From Lutibacter sp. (GTDB lineage Bacteria; Bacteroidota; Bacteroidia; Flavobacteriales; Flavobacteriaceae): a DNA stretch of 64,000 bases. This document shows positions 28,286 through 37,376 of the stretch, one piece after another. The stretch covers positions 310,001 to 374,000 of the forward strand of contig NZ_JAEINV010000001.1 of NCBI RefSeq assembly GCF_016342705.1. The letters are read 5' to 3'. The position numbers and the translations under genes were made by a program. The notes beneath the pieces were generated by a model. The model searched no databases. It was not told the origin of the DNA and saw nothing but the letters and a program-made list of their open reading frames with translations. How positions within the stretch are numbered: the stretch's first letter is position 1; each line of letters opens with the position of its first letter.

Positions 28286-28840
28286 ATGAAGAGCATTTTA
28301 AAAATAACAATAGCGTTGGCTTTCATAATTACATTATCATCTTGTTGGAGTGATAAAACAAAGCCAAATTACCAATATATGCCAGATATGTATAAGTCGG
28401 TTGGATATGAAACTTATTCTACAAACCCAAATTATGCAAACGGTATGACTACTCAAATTCCTATTGAAGGAACTATTGCTCGTGGTCAAGTTCCTTATGA
28501 CTATGAAAATACAAATGAAGGGTACGAAGCCGCTAAATTGGAATTAAAAAATCCTTTTGAAATAAATGAAACTAATTTAGCAAACGGTAAAAAAATGTTT
28601 GATATTTATTGCATATCATGTCATGGAAGTATTGGTGCAGGAGACGGTGAATTAGTTAAAAGAGATAAATTTTTAGGAGTTCCTAATTATAAAGATAGAG
28701 AAATTACAGAAGGAAGTATTTACCATGTGATTATGTATGGAAGAAATATGATGGGATCACATGCTTCTCAATTAACTGCTAAAGAACGTTGGCAAGTTAC
28801 AATGTACGTTCAACAGCTTAGAACAGAATTATTACAATAA
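28286..28840 (+). CDS. actE: Alternative complex III subunit E, mono-haem cytochrome c lipoprotein
   Basis: A 184-residue protein with a lipoprotein signal (ITLSSCWSDK, Cys near residue 21) and one haem-binding site CISCHG near residue 110 in a cytochrome c domain; the distal Met is likely in RNMMGSHASQL. It carries electrons out of ACIII toward the oxidase. Position and length match ActE of known flavobacterial complexes. The gene is 1 base after actD and 29 bases before actF. Confidence 0.94.
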   Translation: MKSILKITIALAFIITLSSCWSDKTKPNYQYMPDMYKSVGYETYSTNPNYANGMTTQIPIEGTIARGQVPYDYENTNEGYEAAKLELKNPFEINETNLANGKKMFDIYCISCHGSIGAGDGELVKRDKFLGVPNYKDREITEGSIYHVIMYGRNMMGSHASQLTAKERWQVTMYVQQLRTELLQ

Positions 28841-28869
28841 CACTTTTACTAAGATAGAATTTTTTAGAT

Positions 28870-30204
28870 ATGTATACCTTTTCAAGTAAATTAAAACAAT
28901 TTTCATTTGCTTTAATGATTATAGGATTTTTGGGAGTAGCCTACGGGTTTTTCTCAACGCCAAATTCAGTAGAAGATGTTAAAGTAATGTTAGCAGAAAG
29001 TCATGACGCTCATGGTGAAACTGCTACTATTGAAAATGAAGCACATGCAACTGAAACAACTGATGCACATGAAAATGTGGCACATTCAGATGATACCCAT
29101 GCTGAACACGCATATCATTATTTAAAAAATAAACCATGGTCAGCATTATATGTTGCCTTGTTTTTCTTTTTTATGATTTCGTTGGCAACCTTAGCATTTT
29201 ATGCAATTCAACATGCGGCACAAGCAGGATGGTCTGTAGTATTATTTAGAGTAATGGAAGCAATTACGGCATACTTGCCAGTTGGTGGAGTTTTATTATT
29301 CGTATTTTTCGTGTTATCATCTTTACATTTAAATCACTTATTTATTTGGATGGATCCTGAAGTAGTTGCGCACGATGAATTAATTCAAAATAAATCAGGG
29401 TATTTAAACATTCCTTTCTTTTTAGCAAGAGCGGCAATTTATATTGGCGGGTGGATTTGGTATCGTCAACATGCAAGAAAATTAACCTTAGCACAAGACA
29501 ATGCTGCGGCTGGAGACATTAGTAACTATACGAAATTATTTAAGCGTTCTGCAGCATTTTTAGTGTTCTTTTTAGTTACCGAATCTATGATGTCTTGGGA
29601 TTGGATTATGAGTTTAGATCCACATTGGTTTAGTACTTTATTTGGCTGGTATGTTTTTGCTAGTATGATTGTTTCTGCAGTTACAACAATTGCTTTGGTT
29701 TCAATCTATTTAAAGGGAAAAGGGTATTTAGAATTTGTTAATAATAGCCACTTACATGATTTAGCAAAATTTATGTTTGGATTTAGTATTTTTTGGACAT
29801 ATTTATGGTTCTCTCAATTTATGTTAATTTGGTATGCTAATATACCTGAAGAGGTAACATATTTTGCTACTAGATTTGGCGACTATAAATTACCTTTTTT
29901 AGGAATGGTGGTTTTAAACTTTGTTTTCCCATTATTAGTATTAATGAATAGCGACTTTAAACGTGTAAATTGGTTTATTATTTTTACAGGTATAATAATT
30001 CTAATTGGTCATTACATAGATATTTTTGTGATGATTATGCCTGCAACTGTTGGAGATCAATGGTTTATTGGTATTTCAGAAATTGGTTCAGTATTATTAA
30101 TACTAGGCTTATTTATTTATGTTGTGTTTACAGCATTATCAAAAGCTCCTTTATTAGCAAAAGGAAATCCATTTATTAAAGAAAGTGAACATTTTCACTA
30201 TTAA
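28870..30204 (+). CDS. actF: Alternative complex III subunit F
   Basis: A 444-residue membrane protein, a shortened paralogue of the NrfD type. A first helix at 12-30, then a His- and Glu-rich segment (about 43-87, ESHDAHGETATIENEAHATE-like, then HSDDTHAEHAYHY) and about nine further helices. The His-rich segment is common in flavobacterial ActF and might bind metal or buffer protons; that is inference. Motifs SWDWIMSLDPHWFSTLFGWYV and NNSHLHDLAKFMFG are characteristic. It ends the act gene group; a hairpin follows before coxB. Confidence 0.94.
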   Translation: MYTFSSKLKQFSFALMIIGFLGVAYGFFSTPNSVEDVKVMLAESHDAHGETATIENEAHATETTDAHENVAHSDDTHAEHAYHYLKNKPWSALYVALFFFFMISLATLAFYAIQHAAQAGWSVVLFRVMEAITAYLPVGGVLLFVFFVLSSLHLNHLFIWMDPEVVAHDELIQNKSGYLNIPFFLARAAIYIGGWIWYRQHARKLTLAQDNAAAGDISNYTKLFKRSAAFLVFFLVTESMMSWDWIMSLDPHWFSTLFGWYVFASMIVSAVTTIALVSIYLKGKGYLEFVNNSHLHDLAKFMFGFSIFWTYLWFSQFMLIWYANIPEEVTYFATRFGDYKLPFLGMVVLNFVFPLLVLMNSDFKRVNWFIIFTGIIILIGHYIDIFVMIMPATVGDQWFIGISEIGSVLLILGLFIYVVFTALSKAPLLAKGNPFIKESEHFHY

Positions 30205-30227
30205 TAATATTATTTTAAGTATAAATG

Positions 30228-30260
30228 AATCCTGAATTCTAATTATTCAGGATTTTTTTT
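30228..30260 (+). terminator. Hairpin between actF and coxB
   Basis: Arms AATCCTGAAT and ATTCAGGATT with a 7-base loop and eight T's. It would end or attenuate the act transcript, and directly abuts a -7 element for the cox genes. Confidence 0.8.
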
Positions 30261-30267
30261 ATATTTG
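30260..30267 (+). promoter_or_regulatory. -7 element for coxBA
   Basis: TATATTTG, a full TAnnTTTG match starting at the last T of the terminator, 28 bases before the coxB ATG. Confidence 0.5.
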
Positions 30268-30295
30268 GCACTACTATACTAACAACTAAAAAAAT

Positions 30296-31303
30296 ATGAC
30301 AGCATTACTTTATGTATTACTTGCTATTGTTGTTGCCGTTGCAATATGGCAGATAGCGAGTATTTTTAACTTAAAAGGCGTAATAGCCACTGAGAAGGAT
30401 AACAATACTCAGGGAATTTTATTCGCTCTTTTTGGGATTTTCTTTTATGGCTTAATGATATTTTCATTTTGGAAATACTCAGTAATTCTATTGCCAGAAT
30501 CAGCATCGGCAGAAGGTGAAAAATATGACACTTTGTATTTAATAACAATGTTATTAATACTTGTTGTTCAGGCAATTACACAATTTTTATTGTTTTATTT
30601 TGCTTTTAAATACAGAGGAGTTAAAGGTAGAAAGGCACTTTTTTATGCCGATAGTCATAAATTGGAAACCATTTGGACTGTTGTTCCTGCTATTGTTTTG
30701 GCTGGTTTAGTTTTATACGGTTTAACTGTATGGAATGATGTAATGGATTCTTCGGATGCAGAAAACCCGTTAATTATTGAAGTATACGCAAAACAATTTC
30801 AATGGGAAGCGCGTTATGCAGGAAATGATAATGAGTTGGGTTTAGCAAATGTTAGAAATATAAAAGGTATTAATACCATGGGGGTTGATATGACTGATAA
30901 AAATGCTTTAGACGATATTCCAACAAGAGAATTGCACTTGCCAAAAGGACGAAAAGTAATTTTTAAATTCCGTTCACAAGATGTTTTACACTCTGCATTT
31001 ATGCCTCATTTTAGAGCTCAAATGAACTGTGTTCCTGGTATGGTTACCGAATTTGCTTTTACACCAAGTATGACAACTGATGAAATGAGAGTAAATGAAA
31101 AAACCGTTGCTAAAGTTGAAGGAATTAATAAAATAAGAGCTGAAAAAGGAGAAGACCCTTATGTATTTGATTATTTATTACTTTGTAATAAAATTTGTGG
31201 AGCTTCACATTATAATATGCAAATGAAAATTATTGTTGAAGAAGAGGATCAATTTAATACTTGGTTAGCTAGTCAAAAAACAATGGCTCAAGTTGTTCAA
31301 TAA
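30296..31303 (+). CDS. coxB: Cytochrome c oxidase subunit II
   Basis: A 335-residue subunit with four predicted hydrophobic helices (two at the N-terminus, then the canonical pair at about 78-105 and 120-142) and a periplasmic cupredoxin domain. The binuclear CuA site is intact: His in VLHSAFMPHFRAQ and the CNKICGASHYNM block near residue 300. No fused haem domain is present. It accepts electrons from cytochrome c or directly from ACIII, whose genes lie immediately upstream, and passes them to subunit I. In flavobacteria ACIII and the oxidase are known to form a supercomplex. Confidence 0.96.
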   Translation: MTALLYVLLAIVVAVAIWQIASIFNLKGVIATEKDNNTQGILFALFGIFFYGLMIFSFWKYSVILLPESASAEGEKYDTLYLITMLLILVVQAITQFLLFYFAFKYRGVKGRKALFYADSHKLETIWTVVPAIVLAGLVLYGLTVWNDVMDSSDAENPLIIEVYAKQFQWEARYAGNDNELGLANVRNIKGINTMGVDMTDKNALDDIPTRELHLPKGRKVIFKFRSQDVLHSAFMPHFRAQMNCVPGMVTEFAFTPSMTTDEMRVNEKTVAKVEGINKIRAEKGEDPYVFDYLLLCNKICGASHYNMQMKIIVEEEDQFNTWLASQKTMAQVVQ

Positions 31304-31335
31304 AATTTACTACTACTTTACTAAAAAAATAAAAT

Positions 31336-33087
31336 ATGTCAGATCATCATCATAAAGAAACATTCATTACAAAATACGTTTTTAGTACTGACCATAAAAT
31401 GATTTCAAAGCAGTATTTAGTTACTGGTATTTTTATGGGAATTATAGGGGTATTTATGTCTATGTTATTTCGTTTACAAATTGCATGGCCAGAGCATTCT
31501 TTCAGTATTATTGAAGCCTTTTTAGGACATCACCAAGATGGAGGAGTTATGTCGCCAGATATTTATTTAGCAATTGTTACCATTCATGGTACCATTATGG
31601 TATTTTTTGTATTAACTGCTGGATTAAGTGGAACATTTAGTAACCTTTTAATTCCATTGCAAATTGGAGCTCGAGACATGGCTTCAGGATTTCTAAATAT
31701 GGTATCATATTGGTTATTTTTCTTATCAAGTGTAATTATGGTTATTTCACTTTTTGTAGAAGCAGGACCAGCATCTGCAGGATGGACCATTTATCCACCA
31801 TTAAGTGCGTTGCCACAAGCAATTCCAGGATCGGGAATGGGAATGACACTATGGTTAGTTTCAATGGCAATATTTATTGCATCATCATTGTTAGGAGCGT
31901 TGAATTATATTGTTACAGTGCTTAATTTAAGAACTGTTGGCATGAAGATGACCAGACTTCCACTTACAATTTGGGCATTTTTTGTTACAGCAATTATTGG
32001 TGTTGTTTCGTTTCCAGTATTGTTATCTGCTGCATTATTATTAATTTTTGATAGAAGTTTTGGAACTTCGTTCTATTTATCAGATATTTTTATTCAAGGT
32101 GAAGTATTACATTACCAAGGTGGTTCGCCTGTATTGTTTGAGCATTTATTTTGGTTTTTAGGACATCCAGAAGTATATATAGTTTTATTACCAGCATTAG
32201 GTATTACTTCTGAAATTATTTCAACAAATTCAAGAAAACCAATTTTTGGATATAGAGCTATGATTGGTTCAATTATAGCAATAGCATTTTTATCAACTAT
32301 TGTTTGGGGGCATCATATGTTTGTTTCTGGTATGAATCCATTTTTAGGATCTGTATTTACATTTACAACCTTATTAATTGCTATTCCTTCAGCAGTAAAA
32401 GCATTTAACTATATTACAACATTGTGGAAAGGAAATTTACAAATGAATCCGGCGATGCTTTTTTCAATTGGATTGGTTTCAACTTTTATTTCTGGCGGTT
32501 TAACAGGTTTGGTATTAGGAGATAGTGCTTTGGATATTAATGTGCACGATACTTATTTTGTAGTTGCTCACTTCCATTTAGTAATGGGTGTTTCTGCTAT
32601 TTACGGTATGTTTGCAGGTGTTTATCATTGGTTTCCTAAAATGTTTGGTAGAATGATGAATAAAACATTAGGATATTGGCATTTCTGGATAACTGCAGTT
32701 GCAGCATATGGAGTATTTTTCCCGATGCATTTTATTGGTTTAGCAGGATTACCTCGTAGATATTATTCTAATACAGCATTTCCATTATTTGATGACGTTG
32801 CAGATATTAATATAGTTATAACACTATTTGCACTTTTAGGAGGTTTGGCTCAAATTATATTTTTAGCTAATTTCTTTATCAGTATTTATAAAGGTAAAAA
32901 ATCAGAACAAAACCCTTGGAAATCTAATACATTAGAATGGACTACTCCTGTAGAACACGTTCACGGAAACTGGCCTGGTGAACTTCCAACTGTTCATCGT
33001 TGGGCATATGATTATAGTAAACCGGGGCATGATGATGATTTTGTTTCTCAAATTACACCTTTAAAAGAAGGCGAAGAGGAATCATAG
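31336..33087 (+). CDS. coxA: Cytochrome c oxidase subunit I
   Basis: A 583-residue, twelve-helix haem-copper oxidase subunit. Key sites: FWFLGHPEVYIVLLP (His of CuB and cross-linked Tyr), WGHHMF (two CuB His) and VHDTYFVVAHFHLVMG (haem a3 and a ligands). The Glu of HPEVYI and the following Tyr are kept as in A-type oxidases. It reduces oxygen to water and pumps protons. Subunits III and IV are not encoded here; in this group they are often elsewhere. The gene ends at a strong hairpin shared with the converging FemAB-like gene. Confidence 0.97.
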   Translation: MSDHHHKETFITKYVFSTDHKMISKQYLVTGIFMGIIGVFMSMLFRLQIAWPEHSFSIIEAFLGHHQDGGVMSPDIYLAIVTIHGTIMVFFVLTAGLSGTFSNLLIPLQIGARDMASGFLNMVSYWLFFLSSVIMVISLFVEAGPASAGWTIYPPLSALPQAIPGSGMGMTLWLVSMAIFIASSLLGALNYIVTVLNLRTVGMKMTRLPLTIWAFFVTAIIGVVSFPVLLSAALLLIFDRSFGTSFYLSDIFIQGEVLHYQGGSPVLFEHLFWFLGHPEVYIVLLPALGITSEIISTNSRKPIFGYRAMIGSIIAIAFLSTIVWGHHMFVSGMNPFLGSVFTFTTLLIAIPSAVKAFNYITTLWKGNLQMNPAMLFSIGLVSTFISGGLTGLVLGDSALDINVHDTYFVVAHFHLVMGVSAIYGMFAGVYHWFPKMFGRMMNKTLGYWHFWITAVAAYGVFFPMHFIGLAGLPRRYYSNTAFPLFDDVADINIVITLFALLGGLAQIIFLANFFISIYKGKKSEQNPWKSNTLEWTTPVEHVHGNWPGELPTVHRWAYDYSKPGHDDDFVSQITPLKEGEEES

Positions 33088-33104
33088 ATACTATAAAACA
33101 ACTT

Positions 33105-33141
33105 AAAAAAACCTTTCTGAAAATATCAGAAAGGTTTTTTT
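33105..33141. terminator. Bidirectional terminator after coxA
   Basis: Arms AAAAAACCTTTCTGA and TCAGAAAGGTTTTTT with a short A/T loop, between converging genes. Confidence 0.9.
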
Positions 33142-33161
33142 ATGTTATAATTTGGTTGATA

Positions 33162-34265
33162 CTAATTATTGAGTTCATACATTTTATATAATTCATAAAC
33201 TTTATGATCATACGGATAATCCCAACATCCCATTCTATGGAATAGATTTCCGCCAAACCCTTTTTTATAAATATGAATTCCCCGCAAAGGATGTTTTTGG
33301 TTTAAATTTGGTGCAGAGCCAAACATATCATACTCAGAACATCCCCAGTTTTTAGCAATTTTAAGCGATTCCCATTGCAGTGCGTAACTTGCCATCATAT
33401 TTTTATTTTTGTATGAAGAAGCGCCATACAAATAAGTTCCGCGTTTATTTGATAATACTAAAAACATAGATGCTAATAGTTTACCATTGTAATCAGCCAT
33501 TAACATTTTAACATTAACACCATTTTTAGTGTTATCTTGATTTTTTAAAATACTTGAAAAGTACTCTTTATTTTGTAGTGGTAACTGTTGGCGAATAGCA
33601 GTTTCTTTATATAATTTATACCAACTTTCTATATGCTCAATGCCATATTCTTTAATTTGAATTCCCTTTTTAGAGGCTTTTTTAATATTATAACGTGTAT
33701 TATAACGCATGTTGGAGAGTAACTCTTTCTCTGATAAAGTTAAATCTAAAAAGAAAGTATTTTTTGGTAGAATATCATTTGGGCTTTTCTGTAAATTCCA
33801 ATTTTCAGTTTTAAAATTAACTCTAAATTCTTGAACTTGACTTTGAGGAGGACCAACCCAATTTCCAGTTTCATCAAAATATTCTTCATCAACCGACCAT
33901 TGATTTTGCCACATTAAATCATAACGTATAAATACACAATTAGCAGGTAATTCAGGTTTTAAAACTTCAGAAAGTTGTTCAAGAAAAACGCCTTGATTTT
34001 CAAAATCTGGCTCTATTTTAGGACCGTAAGGAACGTAAGCAAAACAGTGATCAGCATCTATATTTTTTATAAGAACCAGAATGTCATCTTTAATAATTGT
34101 TGAAGTATTTTCAGAGTTATAGATCAACTCTTTTGAGATAGTTAACTCAAATCCATAAGGTTTAAAACCCTGTTTACTTTTTAATCGACCCCAAAAAGGA
34201 GTTTGTGGTAAAATATGGGTAGTTTTTAGTTCTTCTAGCTTTTTCTTTTCTAATCGGCAAATCAT
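33162..34265 (-). CDS. FemAB/FemX-like aminoacyltransferase
   Basis: A 367-residue cytosolic protein with two GNAT-type halves. Motifs include QTPFWGRLKSKQGF near the N-terminus, NTRYNIKKASKKGI about half way, and the C-terminal YALQWESLKIAKNWGCSEYDMFG with KKGFGGN. Family knowledge: FemX-type enzymes add amino acids from tRNA to the lipid II peptide. Gram-negative Bacteroidota have direct peptidoglycan cross-links, so another acceptor, or a branched peptide, is possible. The start at 34265 is chosen because a -7 element lies between it and an upstream in-frame ATG (34301). Confidence 0.85.
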   Translation of the reverse strand: MICRLEKKKLEELKTTHILPQTPFWGRLKSKQGFKPYGFELTISKELIYNSENTSTIIKDDILVLIKNIDADHCFAYVPYGPKIEPDFENQGVFLEQLSEVLKPELPANCVFIRYDLMWQNQWSVDEEYFDETGNWVGPPQSQVQEFRVNFKTENWNLQKSPNDILPKNTFFLDLTLSEKELLSNMRYNTRYNIKKASKKGIQIKEYGIEHIESWYKLYKETAIRQQLPLQNKEYFSSILKNQDNTKNGVNVKMLMADYNGKLLASMFLVLSNKRGTYLYGASSYKNKNMMASYALQWESLKIAKNWGCSEYDMFGSAPNLNQKHPLRGIHIYKKGFGGNLFHRMGCWDYPYDHKVYELYKMYELNN

Positions 34266-34283
34266 TAAATCTCTCTTTTTTTG

Positions 34284-34291
34284 CAAAACTA
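34284..34291 (-). promoter_or_regulatory. -7 element for the FemAB-like gene
   Basis: CAAAACTA on the plus strand, TAGTTTTG on the minus strand, 19 bases before the ATG at 34265. It decides the shorter start. Confidence 0.45.
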
Positions 34292-34525
34292 GCAAAATCA
34301 TTACTTTATATAAAATTTGTAGTTAATTTATTTAAATTATCTAGGAATTCTAATGCATCCTATTGTAAGAAAATCACTTCTTTATGGCTGCTCTTTTTAT
34401 TTTTAGAAATAAAAAGTGAAATTAAATTGTAACAATTATATGTATTAGTTTTATCATTTATATGCAATAAAAAAAGTTATGTTGAAAAGCTTGTTGTTTT
34501 TTTACAAAGGTTTTTTTATTTCTGC

Positions 34526-34533
34526 TATCTTTG
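34526..34533 (+). promoter_or_regulatory. -7 element directly before ruvB
   Basis: TATCTTTG, full TAnnTTTG, only 5 bases before the ATG at 34539. Transcription would start at or next to the A of ATG, so the message would be leaderless or nearly so. Confidence 0.5.
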
Positions 34534-34538
34534 TTTTT

Positions 34539-35561
34539 ATGAACGAAAACTTGAATCCTGATAAAGAACATTTTTCTCCTGAAGAATTAGATGTAGAAAA
34601 AAAATTACGTCCACTATCATTTAGTGATTTTACAGGGCAAGAGCAGGTTCTAGAAAACTTAAAAATTTTTGTTGAAGCGGCCAATTTACGTGGCGAAGCT
34701 TTAGATCACACCTTATTTCACGGTCCGCCAGGATTGGGAAAAACTACGTTAGCACATATTCTAGCCAACGAATTAAATGTTGGATTGAAAATTACTTCAG
34801 GCCCTGTGTTAGATAAACCGGGAGATTTAGCAGGTTTATTAACTAATTTAAGTGAACGTGATGTGCTTTTTATTGATGAAATTCATAGGTTAAGTCCAGT
34901 AGTTGAAGAATATTTATATTCAGCAATGGAAGACTATCGTATTGATATAATGATAGAAAGTGGTCCAAATGCCAGAACTGTTCAAATAGATTTGGAGCCA
35001 TTTACATTAATAGGTGCAACCACACGTTCAGGTTTATTAACTGCGCCAATGCGCGCTCGTTTTGGAATAAGTAGCAGATTACAATATTATAATACAGAAT
35101 TGTTAACCACAATTGTACAGCGAAGTGCAGCAATTTTAAAAGTACCAATTTCAATGGAATCAGCTATTGAAATAGCAGGAAGAAGTAGAGGAACGCCAAG
35201 AATTGCTAATGCATTATTAAGAAGAGTTAGAGATTTTGCGCAAATAAAAGGAAATGGAAATATTACCATTCAAATTGCAAAATATGCTTTAGAAGCATTG
35301 CATGTTGACGCACATGGCTTGGATGAAATGGATAACAAAATTTTATCTACTATTATTGATAAGTTTAAAGGTGGGCCAGTTGGAATTAGTACAATTGCAA
35401 CTGCTGTTGGTGAAAATACTGAAACCATTGAAGAAGTGTATGAACCTTTTTTAATACAAGAAGGTTTTTTAATGAGAACCCCACGTGGTAGAGAAGTTAC
35501 CGAACTTGCGTATAAACATTTAGGCAAAATTAAAAGCCAGAATCAAGGCGAATTATTCTAG
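34539..35561 (+). CDS. ruvB: Holliday junction branch-migration ATPase RuvB
   Basis: A 340-residue AAA+ motor that with RuvA moves Holliday junctions. [18 protein letters not shown] at the start, Walker [13 protein letters not shown] near 55, Walker [10 protein letters not shown] near 105, the sensor [18 protein letters not shown] and the C-terminal winged helix ending [20 protein letters not shown]. An upstream in-frame ATG at 34479 would add 20 hydrophobic residues not found in RuvB, and would start before the promoter, so 34539 is preferred. ruvA and ruvC are not in the window. Confidence 0.96.
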   Translation: MNENLNPDKEHFSPEELDVEKKLRPLSFSDFTGQEQVLENLKIFVEAANLRGEALDHTLFHGPPGLGKTTLAHILANELNVGLKITSGPVLDKPGDLAGLLTNLSERDVLFIDEIHRLSPVVEEYLYSAMEDYRIDIMIESGPNARTVQIDLEPFTLIGATTRSGLLTAPMRARFGISSRLQYYNTELLTTIVQRSAAILKVPISMESAIEIAGRSRGTPRIANALLRRVRDFAQIKGNGNITIQIAKYALEALHVDAHGLDEMDNKILSTIIDKFKGGPVGISTIATAVGENTETIEEVYEPFLIQEGFLMRTPRGREVTELAYKHLGKIKSQNQGELF

Positions 35562-35567
35562 TTTTTA

Positions 35568-35583
35568 TGTGACTTTCATCACA
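35568..35583 (+). promoter_or_regulatory. Crp/Fnr-type palindrome upstream of the sulP pair
   Basis: TGTGACTTTCATCACA: perfect 5-base arms TGTGA and TCACA around 6 bases. Its centre (35575.5) is 28.5 bases before the first T of the -7 element, placing it near -41.5, the class II activator position. Three related sites lie further along this island. Confidence 0.65.
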
Positions 35584-35603
35584 ATACTAAATATTTATCG
35601 AAG

Positions 35604-35611
35604 TACTTTTG
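35604..35611 (+). promoter_or_regulatory. -7 element for the sulP pair
   Basis: TACTTTTG, 22 bases before the ATG at 35634. No -33 TTTG, consistent with dependence on an activator at the upstream palindrome. Confidence 0.55.
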
Positions 35612-35633
35612 TTTCTAATAGTTATATAAACTT

Positions 35634-37376
35634 ATGAATATGAGTTTAAAAAAAATATTCCCTTTTTTAACTTGGTTACCATTAGTTAAACATACTTGGA
35701 AAGATGATTTTATTGCAGGAATAACAGGCACTATAATTGTAATTCCACAAGCTGTTGCTTTTGCTATGATTGCTGGTTTACCTCCAGTTTATGGCTTTTA
35801 TACAGCAATGATTACTCCAATTATTGCTGCATTATTTGGTTCTTCATATCATTTAATTTCTGGGCCAACCACCACAAGTTCAATAGTTGTTTTTGCTGTT
35901 ATCAGTAAGTTTGCAAGTCCGGAAACAGAACTAGAAGCATTTATTTCATTAGCTATTGTTTTATCTTTTATGGCTGGTGTTATAAAGTTGATTATGGGAT
36001 TGGCTAAAATGGGAAAGTTGGTGAATTTTGTTTCTAATTCAGTTGTTATTGGTTTTGCTGCTGGAGCAGGAATTTTAATTGCATTTAAACAATTAAAACA
36101 TGTGTTTGGAATTCAAGTACCACTAGGCAGCACATTTTATGAAATCATTAATTACATAATTGTTCATATTCAAGAAACAAATTTATATGTTTTAGGAGTT
36201 GCTTTAGGAACTCTAATTTTGGCTTTTATCATTAAAAAGATAAAATATATTTCTAGATTGTATATGCTAATAGCCATGGTTTTGGGAAGTATTTTGGCTA
36301 TTTTGTTGGGTGGAAATTTACACGGAATTGAAACTGTTGGAACTGTTCCTTCAAATTTACCTCCTTTTAAAATTCCAAATTTTAATTTTGAAGATATGCG
36401 ACTGTTAACTTCTGGAGCAGTTACTTTGGCTTTATTAGGTTTGGTAGAGGCTGTTTCAATTGCAAGAGCAGTAGCATTGCATTCACATCAAAAATTAGAT
36501 AATAATAGAGAGTTTATAGGTCAAGGTTTGTCTAATATTATTTCCAGTTTTTTCTCGTCATATGCAAGTTCAGGTTCTTTTACTAGATCTGGGGTAAATT
36601 ATCAGGCAGGTGCTAAAACGCCTCTTTCTGCAATTGTCTCGGCAGTTGGTTTAATGTTGGTAGTATTGTTTTTTGCAAAGTATGCATCGTTTTTGCCTAA
36701 GCCAGCAATGGGTGGAATTATATTATTGGTGGGTTATAATTTAATTGATTTTAAAAATATAAAAACAATTATTAAAAGTAGTAAAAGAGAGTTTATTGTA
36801 TTAATAATTACGCTTTTAGGAACCTTATTTTTAGAGCTAGAAACTGCATTGCTTTTAGGGATATTAATTTCTTTATTTTTCTATTTAGAAAAAACATCTA
36901 AACCAAATATTGCTGTTTTTGGTAAAAATAGTGAAGATAAATTCATGAATATTATTAGAGATGAAACCACCAAAGAATGTCCTCAATTAAAAATGATTCG
37001 TATAGACGGTTCCATTTATTTTGGTGCTGTTGAAGGAATTTCAAATTATTTTGCAGATTTATATGAAGAAAATAAGCAACAATATTTGTTAATTATTTCA
37101 AACGGAGTTAATTTTATTGATGTAGCAGGAGCAGAATGGTTAACGCAAGAAGTGTTGAAATGGCAAAAACGAGGTGGAGGAATTTATTTTGTTGGTTTAA
37201 AAATTATAAGTCAAGATATTCTTCAAAATGGAGGGTTTTTGAATTCAATAGGTGCGGAGAACTTTTTTAAAGATAAAAATACTGCAGTTTCTACAATTTA
37301 TACCAAACTGGATAAAAGCATTTGTGAAAAGTGCGATATAAAGTTATTTAATGAATGTAAAAAATCTCTTCAATAA
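35634..37376 (+). CDS. SulP-family anion transporter with STAS domain (first copy)
   Basis: A 580-residue membrane protein. The SulP core of about 10-14 helices opens with the family block FIAGITGTIIVIPQAVAFAMIAGLPPVYGFY-like sequence at about 24-55, followed by SGPTTTSSIVVF and SFFSSYASSGSFTRSGVNYQAGAKTPLSAI. The C-terminal STAS domain is at about 450-560. The last 15 residues carry three Cys (CEKCDIKLFNEC), an unusual tail that could bind metal. SulP proteins move sulfate, bicarbonate or other anions. Location beside persulfide dioxygenase suggests sulfate or sulfite. The second copy follows with a one-base overlap. Confidence 0.9.
   Translation: MNMSLKKIFPFLTWLPLVKHTWKDDFIAGITGTIIVIPQAVAFAMIAGLPPVYGFYTAMITPIIAALFGSSYHLISGPTTTSSIVVFAVISKFASPETELEAFISLAIVLSFMAGVIKLIMGLAKMGKLVNFVSNSVVIGFAAGAGILIAFKQLKHVFGIQVPLGSTFYEIINYIIVHIQETNLYVLGVALGTLILAFIIKKIKYISRLYMLIAMVLGSILAILLGGNLHGIETVGTVPSNLPPFKIPNFNFEDMRLLTSGAVTLALLGLVEAVSIARAVALHSHQKLDNNREFIGQGLSNIISSFFSSYASSGSFTRSGVNYQAGAKTPLSAIVSAVGLMLVVLFFAKYASFLPKPAMGGIILLVGYNLIDFKNIKTIIKSSKREFIVLIITLLGTLFLELETALLLGILISLFFYLEKTSKPNIAVFGKNSEDKFMNIIRDETTKECPQLKMIRIDGSIYFGAVEGISNYFADLYEENKQQYLLIISNGVNFIDVAGAEWLTQEVLKWQKRGGGIYFVGLKIISQDILQNGGFLNSIGAENFFKDKNTAVSTIYTKLDKSICEKCDIKLFNECKKSLQ

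Noticed and set aside
29000-29130. His-rich segment of ActF as a novel metal-binding insertion
   Set aside because: Comparable His- and Glu-rich segments occur in ActF of other flavobacteria, so it is noted only under the gene.
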